Below, in pieces: positions 55,306 to 63,928 of a stretch of DNA of 64,000 bases (its first letter is position 1; each line of letters opens with the position of its first letter). Below the pieces are notes generated by a model. The model saw only the letters and a program-made list of their open reading frames with translations, was not told the origin of the DNA and ran no database searches. This DNA is from Spirochaetales bacterium (GTDB lineage: Bacteria; Spirochaetota; Spirochaetia; Sphaerochaetales; Sphaerochaetaceae): assembly GCA_018433865.1 (NCBI GenBank), contig JAHDQJ010000022.1, forward strand, positions 27,194-91,193, read 5' to 3'. A program made the position numbers and the translations under genes.

Positions 55306-56587
55306 GATGTGATAGGTTTCCTTCCAATGACTTGCGGGCAAGGTTCCCGTCGATGTGCCAAGGAAGATACAGGCGCACCTTCCGCAGGCTTCCGACGAAT
55401 GCCCGCACGACATCCGCGTTGAACAGTTCGTCAATCTCCTTGAACGGTGCGTGCGACCCATCTTCCCTGAGTATCGGGATATCGGACTCGAAGGAGATTT
55501 CCTCTGGAATGTCCACGATGACTTCATGCGGGCCAAGCGTCGGGTATCGTGGCGCAAGGTCGTCGAAGATCGCCTGTTCGAGCAGAAGCCGGTGGCGTCC
55601 GAGTCCGTATGTGCCGGCATCGGAGTACGGTGCTGTCGCGAGGCATCTGAACAGCCGGTTTCCGCGGACCGCGGCGAAAAGCGATCCCGCACCGGTTCCT
55701 GATGCGCGGGCAAACAGCGCGGCAAAGGACTCGTCGTCGAGATCGAACAGATCCTCCTCAGAAAAATAGTGTCCGGACAATCCGAGGGTCACCGCTTTCT
55801 TGATCATCGCGGTGGCTCCGCGGGTCACGTGGTGCCAGTAGACGTTCCGATACATCGCGTACTTCGCAAAAAGCAGGTGTTCCACCGCACCGATGGCCTC
55901 GAGTGGCATCGCAAGAAGCGCGTCATCCGTGACGGCAAGGTTCCTGATGATGTAGGAGGCGTCCTGCATGCCATAGGGAATGCCACAGAAGAGTGCGTCC
56001 CTGCTGAGATAATCGAGCTTGTCCGGATCCAAGGTTCCGGAGAGGATGCTCCTGAAGAAGGTGATGGTGCTGCTGTCGGCAGGGAGGTTGGGATCGATGA
56101 TCCGGCACACCGTGTCGACCGAAGTTTCCAGTCGTTGTTCGATGATTGTCCGCAATTGCGGGTGTGTGGCGATCATCGCGGCTCCCAGCGCCTCATGTTC
56201 TTGGGGAATCAAGTCCTTCAGGGCATGGGCGTACGGGAAATGTCCCAGGTCGTGCAACATCGCAGCGGCGAGGAGCGCCTGGATATCCTCATGCGGGAAG
56301 CTGATCGGACAATCCTTTCCGAGCAGCGAGAGGATGATGAGCCTGGTCACATGATACACACCCAAGCTATGGTCCGCCCTGGTGTGCACCGCCCCGGGAT
56401 ACAGCAGATGGGCAGGGCCCAATTGCTTGATCCTGCTGAGTTTCTGCATGGGCTCACACTGGAACAGCTCCTTGAAGCCATCGGAGAGCGGAATATCCCG
56501 CCACAGCGGATCGCGGACGGTGTGGGAGAATTCTCCGGTCAGCCTGAATATCTGGTATTCGATGGAATTTCGGTTCATCACCGCCAT
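55298..56587 (-). CDS. HD-domain phosphohydrolase (dGTPase-like, COG1078 type)
   Basis: A 429-residue HD-superfamily hydrolase. Metal ligands are His in HTRADHSLGV, the HD pair in AMLHDLGHFPYAH, and the distal Asp in LDPDKLDYLSRD. That layout matches the COG1078/dGTP triphosphohydrolase-like group; nucleotide substrates are likely, though not provable here. I choose ATG 56587; an ATG at 56578 is also possible. There is no Shine-Dalgarno sequence, but a TATTCT box ends 5 bases upstream (56593-56598 on the minus strand), suggesting a leaderless mRNA. It is the first gene of a unit with the TtcA-like gene. Confidence 0.83.
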   Translation of the reverse strand: MAVMNRNSIEYQIFRLTGEFSHTVRDPLWRDIPLSDGFKELFQCEPMQKLSRIKQLGPAHLLYPGAVHTRADHSLGVYHVTRLIILSLLGKDCPISFPHEDIQALLAAAMLHDLGHFPYAHALKDLIPQEHEALGAAMIATHPQLRTIIEQRLETSVDTVCRIIDPNLPADSSTITFFRSILSGTLDPDKLDYLSRDALFCGIPYGMQDASYIIRNLAVTDDALLAMPLEAIGAVEHLLFAKYAMYRNVYWHHVTRGATAMIKKAVTLGLSGHYFSEEDLFDLDDESFAALFARASGTGAGSLFAAVRGNRLFRCLATAPYSDAGTYGLGRHRLLLEQAIFDDLAPRYPTLGPHEVIVDIPEEISFESDIPILREDGSHAPFKEIDELFNADVVRAFVGSLRKVRLYLPWHIDGNLARKSLEGNLSHHA

Positions 56588-56622
56588 CGTACAGAATAGG
56601 AAAGGAGTTGTCCATATGATGT

Positions 56623-56651
56623 TTGACAACCCGGCCCATCTCATCCATCAT
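56623..56651 (+). promoter_or_regulatory. Promoter of the exported protein at 56658, leaderless type
   Basis: TTGACA (56623-56628), a 17-base spacer and CATCAT (56646-56651) end 6 bases before ATG 56658. Confidence 0.5.
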
Positions 56652-56657
56652 GGAAGC

Positions 56658-57113
56658 ATGAGAAGGTCAAACCTTGTGATCGCATGCCTCCTGCTCATCT
56701 GCATGCCGATTGCTGCCGCCGCCTACGGGACTGCCGCCGAAGCCTTGCAAGCACAACCGTTCAAACCGGTCATGCCGTCACACCCCGTGCTCGGTGCCAT
56801 CACGGATCCCGTTTCCGCACCGCATCCGGCGATACGTTCGGTTCACCTGGCTTTCTCCGGTTTCTATGGTGCCGATTGGTATGAACTGCATGTGATCGAA
56901 GGTTCCCGCTCAGTACTGAGCAAGACATACGATGCATTCCTTGCCCGGACACTCCCTGCACGGACCATCACCGGATCGTACAAGGAAAGTGGGTCGCAGG
57001 TCTCGGTTCCCCTGTGGCTGGAGAGAGCGCACGGAGATTCGGTGCGTATCGATGTCACCCTCGAAAAGGACGCTGCAGGTATCTGGCGCATCATTTCCTT
57101 CTCGACACGATGA
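56658..57113 (+). CDS. Small exported protein of unknown function
   Basis: A 151-residue protein with a clear signal peptide (MRRSNLVIACLLLICMPIAAAAYG). The mature part is a mix of Pro-rich and beta-like segments with conserved-looking aromatic residues (AFSGFYGADWYELHVIE) and no domain I recognise. ATG 56658 starts the signal peptide and has GGAAG just upstream; the frame is open further back but without signal character. The gene is divergent from the HD hydrolase and just ahead of tRNA-Met. Confidence 0.6.
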   Translation: MRRSNLVIACLLLICMPIAAAAYGTAAEALQAQPFKPVMPSHPVLGAITDPVSAPHPAIRSVHLAFSGFYGADWYELHVIEGSRSVLSKTYDAFLARTLPARTITGSYKESGSQVSVPLWLERAHGDSVRIDVTLEKDAAGIWRIISFSTR

Positions 57114-57132
57114 CATTCTCCCGCAAGAAGTC

Positions 57133-57161
57133 TTGACAGTAATTTCTTTCATCGGTATAGT
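57133..57161 (+). promoter_or_regulatory. tRNA-Met promoter
   Basis: TTGACA (57133-57138), 17 bases and TATAGT (57156-57161) lie 27 bases upstream of the tRNA. This is one of the best consensus promoters in the window. Confidence 0.85.
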
Positions 57162-57188
57162 GGCGCCTGTCGTGTTACGGACACGCGC

Positions 57189-57261
57189 GGCGGCGTAGCT
57201 CAGTTGGTAGAGCAAACGGCTCATATCCGTTCGGTCAGGGGTCCGAGTCCCTTCGCCGCTA
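57189..57261 (+). tRNA. tRNA with CAT anticodon, tRNA-Met (elongator type)
   Basis: A 73-base cloverleaf: acceptor GGCGGCG pairs with CGCCGCT (G1-T72 wobble), D arm GCTC/GAGC, anticodon stem AACGG/CCGTT with loop CTCATAT, and T loop TCCGAGT. The discriminator is A and CCA is not encoded. It lacks the C1-A72 mismatch of initiator tRNA. A tRNA-Ile with lysidine-modified CAT cannot be fully excluded. Confidence 0.93.
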
Positions 57262-57264
57262 CTT

Positions 57265-57318
57265 GAACGCTTTCATTTCCCACGTCCTTGCGGATACGGG
57301 GTGATGGAAGCGTTTTTT
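57265..57318 (+). terminator. tRNA-Met terminator
   Basis: AACGCTTTCAT near 57265 pairs with ATGGAAGCGTT ending at about 57313, followed by a run of T. Confidence 0.75.
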
Positions 57319-57356
57319 CATGCCCGCAGGTCACCGGGCGAATTCCGACCTTCCCA

Positions 57357-57385
57357 TTGCAAAATCTTGTGAAGACGGGTACTCT
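57357..57385 (+). promoter_or_regulatory. Promoter of the membrane protein at 57392, leaderless type
   Basis: TTGCAA (57357-57362), 17 bases and TACTCT (57380-57385) end 6 bases before ATG 57392, which has no Shine-Dalgarno sequence. Confidence 0.55.
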
Positions 57386-57391
57386 CTCCTC

Positions 57392-58168
57392 ATGATCGGA
57401 TTTTTCATCAAAAAGGCATTCTTCGACAGTTGGGACAATCTCATCTCATTGGTGTTGTTGAACTTGACATATCTTGTGGTGATTCTCTCCTTCTACGGAG
57501 GGTTGGAACTTTTCGCGATTTCCGGCGTGTGGGGCATCGTGGTCATCGCACTTGCGATGGCATTGCACTCGACTGTCGTGGGAGCCGTGAACGTACAAGC
57601 GAAGGCATACGCCGATTACAGCCGTCCCGGCTTCTCCCATTTTTTCCACGCGTTCCGAAGCATTTGGCGACATGCGGCAATCCATTGGATCATCAGCATG
57701 CTTTCGGCAACCATGATGCTCATCGTCATACCGTTTTACCTCTCCTACGATTCCATCTTCGCATTCACCGTCGCAGTATTCGTATTCTGGATAGTGCTTG
57801 CATTCACCCTTGCCATGATGTATTTTTTCCCCCTTGCCGTACACATGCGTGCCGACGGACCGATGAAGACAGTGAAGAAATCATTCATGATCGTTGCGGA
57901 CAATCTCGGCTTCTCCCTTTTCTTCGGCATCTATCATGTGGTGAACCTCGTCTTGACCGTGGTGTTTGCCACCATCATCCCGGGAATCGCGGGAATCCAA
58001 CTCTCCCGTCAGGTCGCGGTCAAGCTGCTGATGTTCAAGTACGATTATCTCGAGAAACACCCGGGAGTCAGTCGCAAGAACATCCCTTGGGAGGAACTGC
58101 TGTTCGATGAGCGGGAAAAGGTCGGCAAACGAACGTTCAGGGGCATGATATTCCCTTGGAAAGAGTGA
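57392..58168 (+). CDS. Integral membrane protein of unknown function
   Basis: A 258-residue protein with five or six transmembrane helices (near residues 20-42, 48-72, 98-122, 127-155 and 170-205) and a charged cytosolic C-terminal tail (PWEELLFDEREK). The pattern, with a MIGFFIKKAFFDSWDNLISL amphipathic start, loosely recalls DUF624/YesL-like proteins, but I cannot assign a family. ATG 57392 is chosen because the hydrophobic domain begins there and the -10 box lies just upstream. It is followed after 25 bases by the CYTH gene and is probably the first gene of a three-gene unit. Confidence 0.65.
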   Translation: MIGFFIKKAFFDSWDNLISLVLLNLTYLVVILSFYGGLELFAISGVWGIVVIALAMALHSTVVGAVNVQAKAYADYSRPGFSHFFHAFRSIWRHAAIHWIISMLSATMMLIVIPFYLSYDSIFAFTVAVFVFWIVLAFTLAMMYFFPLAVHMRADGPMKTVKKSFMIVADNLGFSLFFGIYHVVNLVLTVVFATIIPGIAGIQLSRQVAVKLLMFKYDYLEKHPGVSRKNIPWEELLFDEREKVGKRTFRGMIFPWKE

Positions 58169-58193
58169 CAGGTTCGGAAGCAAGGAGGTCGCC

Positions 58194-58757
58194 TTGGCAC
58201 GGGAAGTCGAGTGCAAGATCAGGCTACAGGAGTACGAGGTCGCCGCGGTTCGCGAGCGCATCGGCACCCTGTTCGCCCACATCCCCCCCCGGAATTTTTT
58301 CAAGGCGGACACCTATCTTCGGTATCATGCGGACGATGGGGACTTGGTGAGGGTGCGGGTCGATGGTGATGAGATCATCGTGACGAAAAAATTCAAGGAA
58401 CAACTCGGCGAAGGGGTCGAGTCTAACCGCGAGCTGGAGTTCTCCGTCGCAGCCGGGCAATACGAGGCGGTGCGGGACTTTTTCCTTGCATTGGGCTACC
58501 GACCGCTGCTGGAGAAGGAGAAACGGGGAACCGCTTGGACCGAGGACGCCTGTACGGTCGAACTGGTGCATGTCGCCCGCTTGGGCTGGTTTCTTGAACT
58601 GGAGATGCTTCTTGCCGACAACCACACCGAAGAGGAGCTTGCTTCGGCTTTGGATACGCTGAAACGCCTCAGGGAAACGTTGGAAGTCGAGTGGCATCCC
58701 CTCGAGGGACGTTACTACATGGAAATGCTGAAGGAAACGGCAAAGGAGTCGGGTTGA
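58194..58757 (+). CDS. CYTH domain protein (class IV adenylate cyclase/triphosphatase-like)
   Basis: A 187-residue CYTH-superfamily protein. EVECKI gives the N-terminal ExExK metal/phosphate motif, then basic residues in LVRVRVD and IIVTKKF and a Glu-rich EFSVAAGQYE and LELEML segment line the tunnel. Members hydrolyse inorganic or thiamine triphosphate or make cAMP; the branch is not clear, though the layout recalls CyaB-type proteins. The start is TTG 58194, preceded by AAGGAGG; no in-frame ATG lies nearby. Confidence 0.8.
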   Translation: MAREVECKIRLQEYEVAAVRERIGTLFAHIPPRNFFKADTYLRYHADDGDLVRVRVDGDEIIVTKKFKEQLGEGVESNRELEFSVAAGQYEAVRDFFLALGYRPLLEKEKRGTAWTEDACTVELVHVARLGWFLELEMLLADNHTEEELASALDTLKRLRETLEVEWHPLEGRYYMEMLKETAKESG

Positions 58758-58761
58758 CCAT

Positions 58762-59037
58762 ATGGAATTTCGTGCAAGCCACATATTGGTGAAGGAACGC
58801 AAGCTCGCGGAGGAACTGCTCAAGCGGGTCAAGGGTGGGGCCAATTTCGCCGCACTGGCCAGGGATTTCTCCACGTGCCCGAGCAAGAGCAAGGGTGGTG
58901 ATCTCGGATGGTTCGGAGAAGGAGCGATGGTGCCGGCGTTCGAGCAGGCGGTGCGCAGGATGTCAGTCGGTTCCGTCAGTCAGGTGGTTCCGACCCAATT
59001 CGGGTTCCATATCATCAAGAAGACAGGTGAACGGTAG
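58762..59037 (+). CDS. ppiC: Parvulin-type peptidylprolyl isomerase
   Basis: A 91-residue single-domain parvulin without a signal peptide, so cytoplasmic like E. coli PpiC. RASHILVK opens the domain, FAALARDFSTCPSKSKGGDLGWF is the central hallmark, and VVPTQFGFHIIK closes it with the active-site Phe/His residues. It follows the CYTH gene by 4 bases and ends one base before the converging btuD stop codon. Confidence 0.92.
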   Translation: MEFRASHILVKERKLAEELLKRVKGGANFAALARDFSTCPSKSKGGDLGWFGEGAMVPAFEQAVRRMSVGSVSQVVPTQFGFHIIKKTGER

Positions 59038-59038
59038 G

Positions 59039-59827
59039 TCAACGCCACCTGGGAAGGATGACCGGGGGACCTTCGTCGTCGCTGGTGAGCACCTGTACCT
59101 CCACATGGTAGACTTCCTCGATCCGCTGCTTGGTCAGAACCTCCCTGACTGTTCCCTCGGCGACTATGGCGCCTGATTGCATCATCAGTACCAGGTCGCT
59201 GTATGCGCTCACCGCGTTCAAGTCATGCAACACGCATAGTACGGTCGCCGTGCCTTGGTCGACCAGGTTCCTCAACAGGGAAAGTATCTCCCGTTGGCTG
59301 TGTACATCGAGATGGCTGACCGGTTCGTCGAGGAGGATCACCGACGACTGCTGGGCGAGTGCCCGTGCGATGAGCATGCGTTGGTACTCTCCTCCCGAGA
59401 GTTCGGTTGCCGCCCGTTCTGACAGGTGCCCCAGTTCCATCGCCTCCAGCGAACTGGAAATGATCCTATGGTCCTCAGGACCGAGCATGGACAACCGCGT
59501 GCCGTGTGAATACCGACCCATCGCCACACACTCGTATACTGTGAAATCGTATTCGATGCGGCTCTGCTGCGGGACGTAGCTCACATGGCGTGCCAATGCC
59601 CTCTGTGAATAGTCCTGCAGATCTTCGCCAGCAAGGATGATGCTGTTGCGGGGGGCGGGCAGCAACCGGAGCAGGTGGCGCAGCAAGGTGGTCTTTCCCG
59701 ATCCGTTCGGACCGATGATCGATATGAACTTGTCGGCAGGGAAGGATGCGTCAAGATGCTTGAACAGCTCCTTGTTGCGGTAGGACCAGTTGAGATCCCG
59801 TATCGTGCAGACTGTCTTCTCACTCAT
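59039..59827 (-). CDS. btuD: Cobalamin ABC transporter ATP-binding protein
   Basis: A 262-residue FecE/BtuD-type ATPase. Walker A is GPNGSGKTT, the Q-loop lies in YVPQQS, the signature is LSGGEYQRM, Walker B is VILLDEPVSHLD, and the switch His is in VLHDLNAV. It energises import through the permease encoded upstream. The start ATG 59827 overlaps the permease gene by four bases. The cobalamin riboswitch ahead of the operon points to vitamin B12 rather than siderophores. Confidence 0.9.
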   Translation of the reverse strand: MSEKTVCTIRDLNWSYRNKELFKHLDASFPADKFISIIGPNGSGKTTLLRHLLRLLPAPRNSIILAGEDLQDYSQRALARHVSYVPQQSRIEYDFTVYECVAMGRYSHGTRLSMLGPEDHRIISSSLEAMELGHLSERAATELSGGEYQRMLIARALAQQSSVILLDEPVSHLDVHSQREILSLLRNLVDQGTATVLCVLHDLNAVSAYSDLVLMMQSGAIVAEGTVREVLTKQRIEEVYHVEVQVLTSDDEGPPVILPRWR

Positions 59828-60852
59828 TGCTTCGTCCTCCTTCGGTTGATCAGGAGTATGAAGAAAAGCGGGCTTCCCGCGATCGCCGTGATCACCCCGA
59901 CGGGCAGTTCGGAGGGAGCGACTGCCATTCGTGCCACGGTATCGGAGGCCACGGCCATGAAGGCTCCCCCGAGCAACGAGCAGATCATGAGCATGCGGTG
60001 TCTCGGTCCCACGATCATCCGCATGATGTGGGGCACCATCAGCCCTACGAAACCGATGATTCCACAGAACGCGACGGTCACCGACGTCGCCAACGTGGAG
60101 AAAAGCAGGAGCCAAAGACGGACGGTCCTCACGGAGACTCCCAACGAGAGCGCAGAGGCCTCGTCCATGAGCAGGATGTCCAGCTCCCTCGTCAGGAAAG
60201 CTACGGGACCGAGGGAGACGATCGCGACGACCGTCATGATGCCGAGCTTCTGCCAGGAGGCTGTGGCAAAGCTTCCCAAAGTCCATTGCATGATGCTCTG
60301 CAGCTGCGACCGGTTCAGGTACATGAACAGCGTCATGAGCGCAGAGAGCAGGAAGTTCAATGCGATGCCGGTGAGCAACAGGGTCGTCGGGGATCGGCGC
60401 ACTCCGCCCGACAGGATCAGGATGATGAGTGCAGTCCCGAACGATCCTGCGAACGCCGCCGAGGGAACCTGCCACACACCGGTGGCTCCGCCGACCACCC
60501 CGAGGAAGGCAGCAAGTGCGACACCGAACGCCGCTCCGCTTGAGATGCCCAGCACATACGGGTCTGCCATCGGGTTGCGGAACAGTGCCTGGTAGACCAT
60601 TCCAGCGACCGCGAGTACCAATCCTGCGACTGCTGCGCTGAGTACACGGGGCAGACGCAACTGCCAGATGATGCGGTGCTGGGCAGCAGAGAAGTCTGCG
60701 AAGGAGGTGGCTTTGGGCCCTGCAAGGAGGATCGAGACCGTTTGTCGTGCCGTGATTCCCGCAGCACCTACGACAAGACCGATGAGGACGCTCGCCACCA
60801 GCAAGATCGCCAGCAGGGAGATCGCAACAGGCAACACATGTCGTGTACCCAT
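59824..60852 (-). CDS. btuC: Cobalamin ABC transporter permease
   Basis: A 342-residue FecCD/BtuC-family permease with about ten membrane helices. LRLPRVLSAAVAGLVLAVAGMVYQALFRNPMADPYVLG matches the family's most conserved region in pieces, GITAL-type GIALNFLLSALMTL and GFVGLMVPHIMRM (coupling helix to the ATPase) follow. ATG 60852 has GAGGTGACC upstream. It is 4 bases from btuF and overlaps btuD by four, so all three are one operon. Confidence 0.9.
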   Translation of the reverse strand: MGTRHVLPVAISLLAILLVASVLIGLVVGAAGITARQTVSILLAGPKATSFADFSAAQHRIIWQLRLPRVLSAAVAGLVLAVAGMVYQALFRNPMADPYVLGISSGAAFGVALAAFLGVVGGATGVWQVPSAAFAGSFGTALIILILSGGVRRSPTTLLLTGIALNFLLSALMTLFMYLNRSQLQSIMQWTLGSFATASWQKLGIMTVVAIVSLGPVAFLTRELDILLMDEASALSLGVSVRTVRLWLLLFSTLATSVTVAFCGIIGFVGLMVPHIMRMIVGPRHRMLMICSLLGGAFMAVASDTVARMAVAPSELPVGVITAIAGSPLFFILLINRRRTKQ

Positions 60853-60856
60853 CTGG

Positions 60857-61789
60857 TCACCTCGCGACCGATCTGACACGTTCGGCGAGTTGCAGGACTG
60901 CGTCGGCGCTCCTGGGTCCCTGTCGCTCCATCAGGTTGTTCTGTATCCCGATGACACGCCCTTCTTTCACCGCCCGCAGTGAAGCGTATGAAGGATGGTT
61001 GACGAACTCATCCCTGGTCTCCTCGAAAGAGGTCCCCCACATCGAGGCGAGTATGATGATGTCAGGGTCGTTTGCCAGCAACAGTTCCAGCTGGTAGCTC
61101 CAGTTGACTGCATCGGCGGCAATATTCTTGGTCCCGGCGAGCGTAAGCACTTCGTGCAGATACGTATCTCCGGTTGCGGTGAAGTCACCCCATTCGCCGA
61201 ATCCCGCGACATAATAGGCACTGGGATAGGGACCGTCGCCGACGATCCGGCGGGCTTTCTCGAGCGTCTGTCTCATCGAGTCGACCAATGCGAGCGACGC
61301 TTCCTCCCGGTCGGTGAGGAGGCCGACCTTCCTGATGATGGAGAAAGTCCCCTCCATCGTTCCCGGCTCATCGAGGAACGCGACCGTGACCCCGGCCCGC
61401 TCGATGGCCTCGATGGTTTGCAATTGTCCCAAATTGCTGATGATGACCAGATCGGCTTCGGATGCCACGATCTTCTCAATGCTCGGTGTGAACAGGTCTC
61501 CCATGGACGGAACCGAGGAGACTTGTTCGGGGTAATCGCAATAGTCGGTCCTCCCGACGACCGTCTCTCCCAATCCCAGTGCGTAGAGTATCTCGGTGAT
61601 GTTGGGACTGAGCGATACGATCTTCCTGGGTGGTGCGCCAAGGGATATTTCCACTCCCCTGGAATCGAGGACCGGCTGCGTGGCAGATGGTCCGAGAGAC
61701 TGCTCCGGTGCTCCTGTGGCCAGTAGTTGGCCGATGGGAATCACGAGAAGTACGATGAGACTGATGATGCGGATGGTTGTCTTGAACAT
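60857..61789 (-). CDS. btuF: Cobalamin-binding periplasmic protein
   Basis: A 310-residue class III periplasmic binding protein (BtuF/FepB fold) with a signal peptide (MFKTTIRIISLIVLLVIPIG). PPRKIVSLSPNITEILYALG opens the first lobe, GDLFTPSIEKIVASEADLVI and EWGDFTATGDTYLHE are typical of BtuF-like proteins. AAAGGAG precedes ATG 61789. It is the first gene after the cobalamin riboswitch. No btuB-type TonB receptor is visible in the window. Confidence 0.9.
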   Translation of the reverse strand: MFKTTIRIISLIVLLVIPIGQLLATGAPEQSLGPSATQPVLDSRGVEISLGAPPRKIVSLSPNITEILYALGLGETVVGRTDYCDYPEQVSSVPSMGDLFTPSIEKIVASEADLVIISNLGQLQTIEAIERAGVTVAFLDEPGTMEGTFSIIRKVGLLTDREEASLALVDSMRQTLEKARRIVGDGPYPSAYYVAGFGEWGDFTATGDTYLHEVLTLAGTKNIAADAVNWSYQLELLLANDPDIIILASMWGTSFEETRDEFVNHPSYASLRAVKEGRVIGIQNNLMERQGPRSADAVLQLAERVRSVAR

Positions 61790-61871
61790 ACCCGAACACT
61801 CCTTTGGCACTGTGCTGGGTATGAGTCTGCACACCCGACCTATGCTCCGTAGGTCCGTCCCGAATGGGTCG

Positions 61872-62050
61872 ACAGGTTCACAGGCGGCAGGTCTCCTGAC
61901 TCGGAGGAATTCATAACGGCTCCTTCCCGGAATCAACTTCCAGTGGTCGCCTTTCGGCAGCCGTTCATACCTCGTTACAGTGGCGGGACCGTACGGGACT
62001 TTCACCCGTTTCCCTCTTGGCGGATGGCTTGATGCCACCCGAACCGTCTG
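61872..62050 (-). promoter_or_regulatory. Cobalamin riboswitch controlling btuFCD
   Basis: On the minus strand the leader contains the B12-box core GCCACTGT (plus strand 61977-61984 as complement), the preceding AGGGAAACGGGTGAAAGTCC segment, GGCGACC, and the closing GAGTCAGGAGACCTGCC, all diagnostic of the adenosylcobalamin riboswitch. The element ends about 85 bases before the btuF start. A hairpin between (GACCTA with TAGGTC near 61838-61858) may belong to the expression platform. High cobalamin should reduce transporter synthesis. Confidence 0.93.
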
Positions 62051-62057
62051 TAGCTTC

Positions 62058-62086
62058 ATCCTATGCACGATGGTGTGAGCTGTCAA
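62058..62086 (-). promoter_or_regulatory. btuFCD promoter
   Basis: Minus-strand TTGACA (62086-62081), a 17-base spacer and TAGGAT (62063-62058) lie just upstream of the riboswitch. Confidence 0.8.
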
Positions 62087-62172
62087 GCCTCACGGTGAAG
62101 AACTTTGTGTCGGACATCCATGGATAAACCCACGAACCGGTGTTACAATGGCATACAAGAAAGGAGTGCCCG

Positions 62173-63159
62173 ATGGACCGTTCAGATGCATTTGCACGAT
62201 TGTGCGCGTTGGCTTGCGAGGCTACCGACGCCAGCGACCTGGAACAGCTCTTCTCCAAGGTACGCGACATCAACGATACCGACGAAGGCGGTCATCCGCC
62301 GTTGTGGTATGCAGCCACGGAGAACCCGAACCTTTCCGTCTTGCGGTCGTTGTTGGATGCGAAGGCCACAGTCGATGTCGACATGGTCGAACAAGCGGTC
62401 ATGTACAATGCGAATCCCGCTGTCGCGAGGCTCCTGTATGCACATGTGGCCCCGGTGGGAGACGAGGAACTGGATGAGTTGTTCCTTCTGGCAGCCGCTT
62501 CCAATGTGCATGACGAACTGGTCCGATTCTTTTTGCATGAGGGTGCGAACCCGGACGCCACGATGCCGATGGATCTCTATCCTTCAGATCGGGAGGAGGG
62601 CATGGAATCTTCAGAGCCGGATGATATCTGGTGGGATGCCCAACAGTCGGTACGCCAAAATGCCTTGGTCGTCGCGATGTATGAGAACCCCGAGCCCGTT
62701 TCCATGGTGGAGAGCCTGCTTGCCCTGAAGGTCAATCCGAACGCCATCGACTCCGAGGGCTTTCCCGTTTTGGTGCATGCATTGGATGACGCACGCTTGG
62801 TACGTGTGCTTGTGGAGGGTGGGGCGGATATCGACCTGACCGATGAGAGCGGCATGACCGCGCTGATGCATGCATGTGCAGCCGACAACAACGAAGTGGT
62901 CATGACACTGCTCGGGATGGGCGCGGATGTCCGGTTGCTCTCACACACCCATGAGGGGGCGCTCCACTATGCACTCGGGTGTCACCTGCTGGAGAATACC
63001 GAGGTCATCCACGCGCTGATCAAGGCCGGATGCGATGTGAACCAACCTGACGGGGACGGACTGCTCCCTCTCGATATCGCACGGTTCAACTATTGTTCGC
63101 AGGAGGTGATCGATCTCCTGGAACGTTCCGGAGCGAGGATGGGAGATGATCTTTCTTGA
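62173..63159 (+). CDS. Ankyrin-repeat protein
   Basis: A 328-residue cytosolic protein with degenerate ankyrin repeats: HPPLWYAATENPNLSVLRSLLDA (about 38-60), FLLAAASNVHDELVRFFLHEGAN, VSMVESLLALKVNPNAIDSEG, TALMHACAADNNEVVMTLLGMGADV, and EGALHYALGC with DVNQPDGDGLLPLDIARF. Such proteins mediate protein binding; no partner is evident. AAAGGAG precedes ATG 62173. A TACAAT box at 62144-62149 with a weak TGGATA -35 is the likely promoter. Confidence 0.85.
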   Translation: MDRSDAFARLCALACEATDASDLEQLFSKVRDINDTDEGGHPPLWYAATENPNLSVLRSLLDAKATVDVDMVEQAVMYNANPAVARLLYAHVAPVGDEELDELFLLAAASNVHDELVRFFLHEGANPDATMPMDLYPSDREEGMESSEPDDIWWDAQQSVRQNALVVAMYENPEPVSMVESLLALKVNPNAIDSEGFPVLVHALDDARLVRVLVEGGADIDLTDESGMTALMHACAADNNEVVMTLLGMGADVRLLSHTHEGALHYALGCHLLENTEVIHALIKAGCDVNQPDGDGLLPLDIARFNYCSQEVIDLLERSGARMGDDLS

Positions 63160-63184
63160 CCAGAGCGGATCAATACTTTAGGAT
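63156..63184 (+). promoter_or_regulatory. rnhA promoter, leaderless type
   Basis: TTGACC (63156-63161), 17 bases and TAGGAT (63179-63184) end 6 bases before the rnhA ATG; there is no Shine-Dalgarno sequence. Confidence 0.6.
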
Positions 63185-63190
63185 GCGCTC

Positions 63191-63652
63191 ATGCTTAGGA
63201 AACTTATAGTATTCACTGATGGCGGCTGTTCGGGCAATCCCGGACCCGGGGGATGGGCGTTCGTGATCACTCAGGACGGTCAGGAGTTGATCGCGTCCAG
63301 CGGCGGAGATCGGCAGACCACGAACAACCGCATGGAGCTGACCGCGGTCATCGAAGCGCTCCGACACATCCTCAAGATGCAGGAACCGGTGGATTCGATA
63401 GAAATCAATACCGATTCGCAATATGTGAAGAACGGCATCACCCAGTGGATCCATAACTGGAAACGCAACGGCTGGCGTACCGCCTCCAAGGATCCTGTCA
63501 AGAACAAGGAGTATTGGATCGCCCTCGATGAGCTTGCAGGCAAGCTTCCGATCTCGTGGAAATGGGTCAAGGGACATGCGGGAATCGATTTGAATGAGAA
63601 GTGTGATTCATTGGTGAGAAAGGAGATGGATGCCATCCTCTCGGGACTCTGA
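63191..63652 (+). CDS. rnhA: Ribonuclease HI
   Basis: A 153-residue RNase HI that cuts RNA in RNA-DNA hybrids. The four acidic catalytic residues are visible in FTDGGCSGNPGPGGW (Asp), NNRMELTAVIEAL (Glu), INTDSQYVKNGI (Asp) and GHAGIDLNEKCD (distal Asp), plus the basic handle WIHNWKRNGWRT. Length is normal. The mRNA is probably leaderless. Confidence 0.95.
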   Translation: MLRKLIVFTDGGCSGNPGPGGWAFVITQDGQELIASSGGDRQTTNNRMELTAVIEALRHILKMQEPVDSIEINTDSQYVKNGITQWIHNWKRNGWRTASKDPVKNKEYWIALDELAGKLPISWKWVKGHAGIDLNEKCDSLVRKEMDAILSGL

Positions 63653-63705
63653 TGCCTGTCGGTCTCCTGTTGCCGGTTCCTCATCGGAGAGCGCATCATG
63701 TCGTG

Positions 63706-63734
63706 TTGACACTTTGGAGACATATTGATACTAT
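63706..63734 (+). promoter_or_regulatory. tRNA-Lys promoter
   Basis: TTGACA (63706-63711), 17 bases and TACTAT (63729-63734) precede the tRNA by 16 bases. Confidence 0.85.
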
Positions 63735-63750
63735 CCAACACGTTCGCCGG

Positions 63751-63823
63751 GGGCCACTAGCTCAGCTGGTAGAGCAACGCCCTTTTAAGGCGTGGGTCAC
63801 TGGTTCGAATCCAGTGTGGCTCA
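63751..63823 (+). tRNA. tRNA-Lys (TTT)
   Basis: A 73-base cloverleaf: acceptor GGGCCAC/GTGGCTC (one G-T), D arm GCTC/GAGC, anticodon stem ACGCC/GGCGT with loop CTTTTAA (anticodon TTT), T arm ACTGG-TTCGAAT-CCAGT. Discriminator A; CCA is not encoded. Confidence 0.96.
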
Positions 63824-63832
63824 AACGAACCG

Positions 63833-63859
63833 ACTCCTTGCATCGCAGGGAGTTTTTTT
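63833..63859 (+). terminator. tRNA-Lys terminator
   Basis: ACTCCTTGC and GCAGGGAGT form a 9-bp stem (one G-T, loop ATC) followed by seven T. Confidence 0.9.
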
Positions 63860-63928
63860 GGCTCTCTTCAGAAACCTGTGGGATTGAAGAGAGTCGACAG
63901 ACCCTAGATAGAAGAAAGTAATGGAAAA

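Noticed and set aside
55306..55725. N-terminal extension of the TtcA-like protein (400 residues).
   Set aside because: The extra segment lies wholly within the HD hydrolase gene on another frame and has low-complexity, non-protein-like composition.
59039..61789. Iron-siderophore transporter (FhuBCD/FecBCDE type).
   Set aside because: The families overlap, but the cobalamin riboswitch directly upstream indicates vitamin B12.
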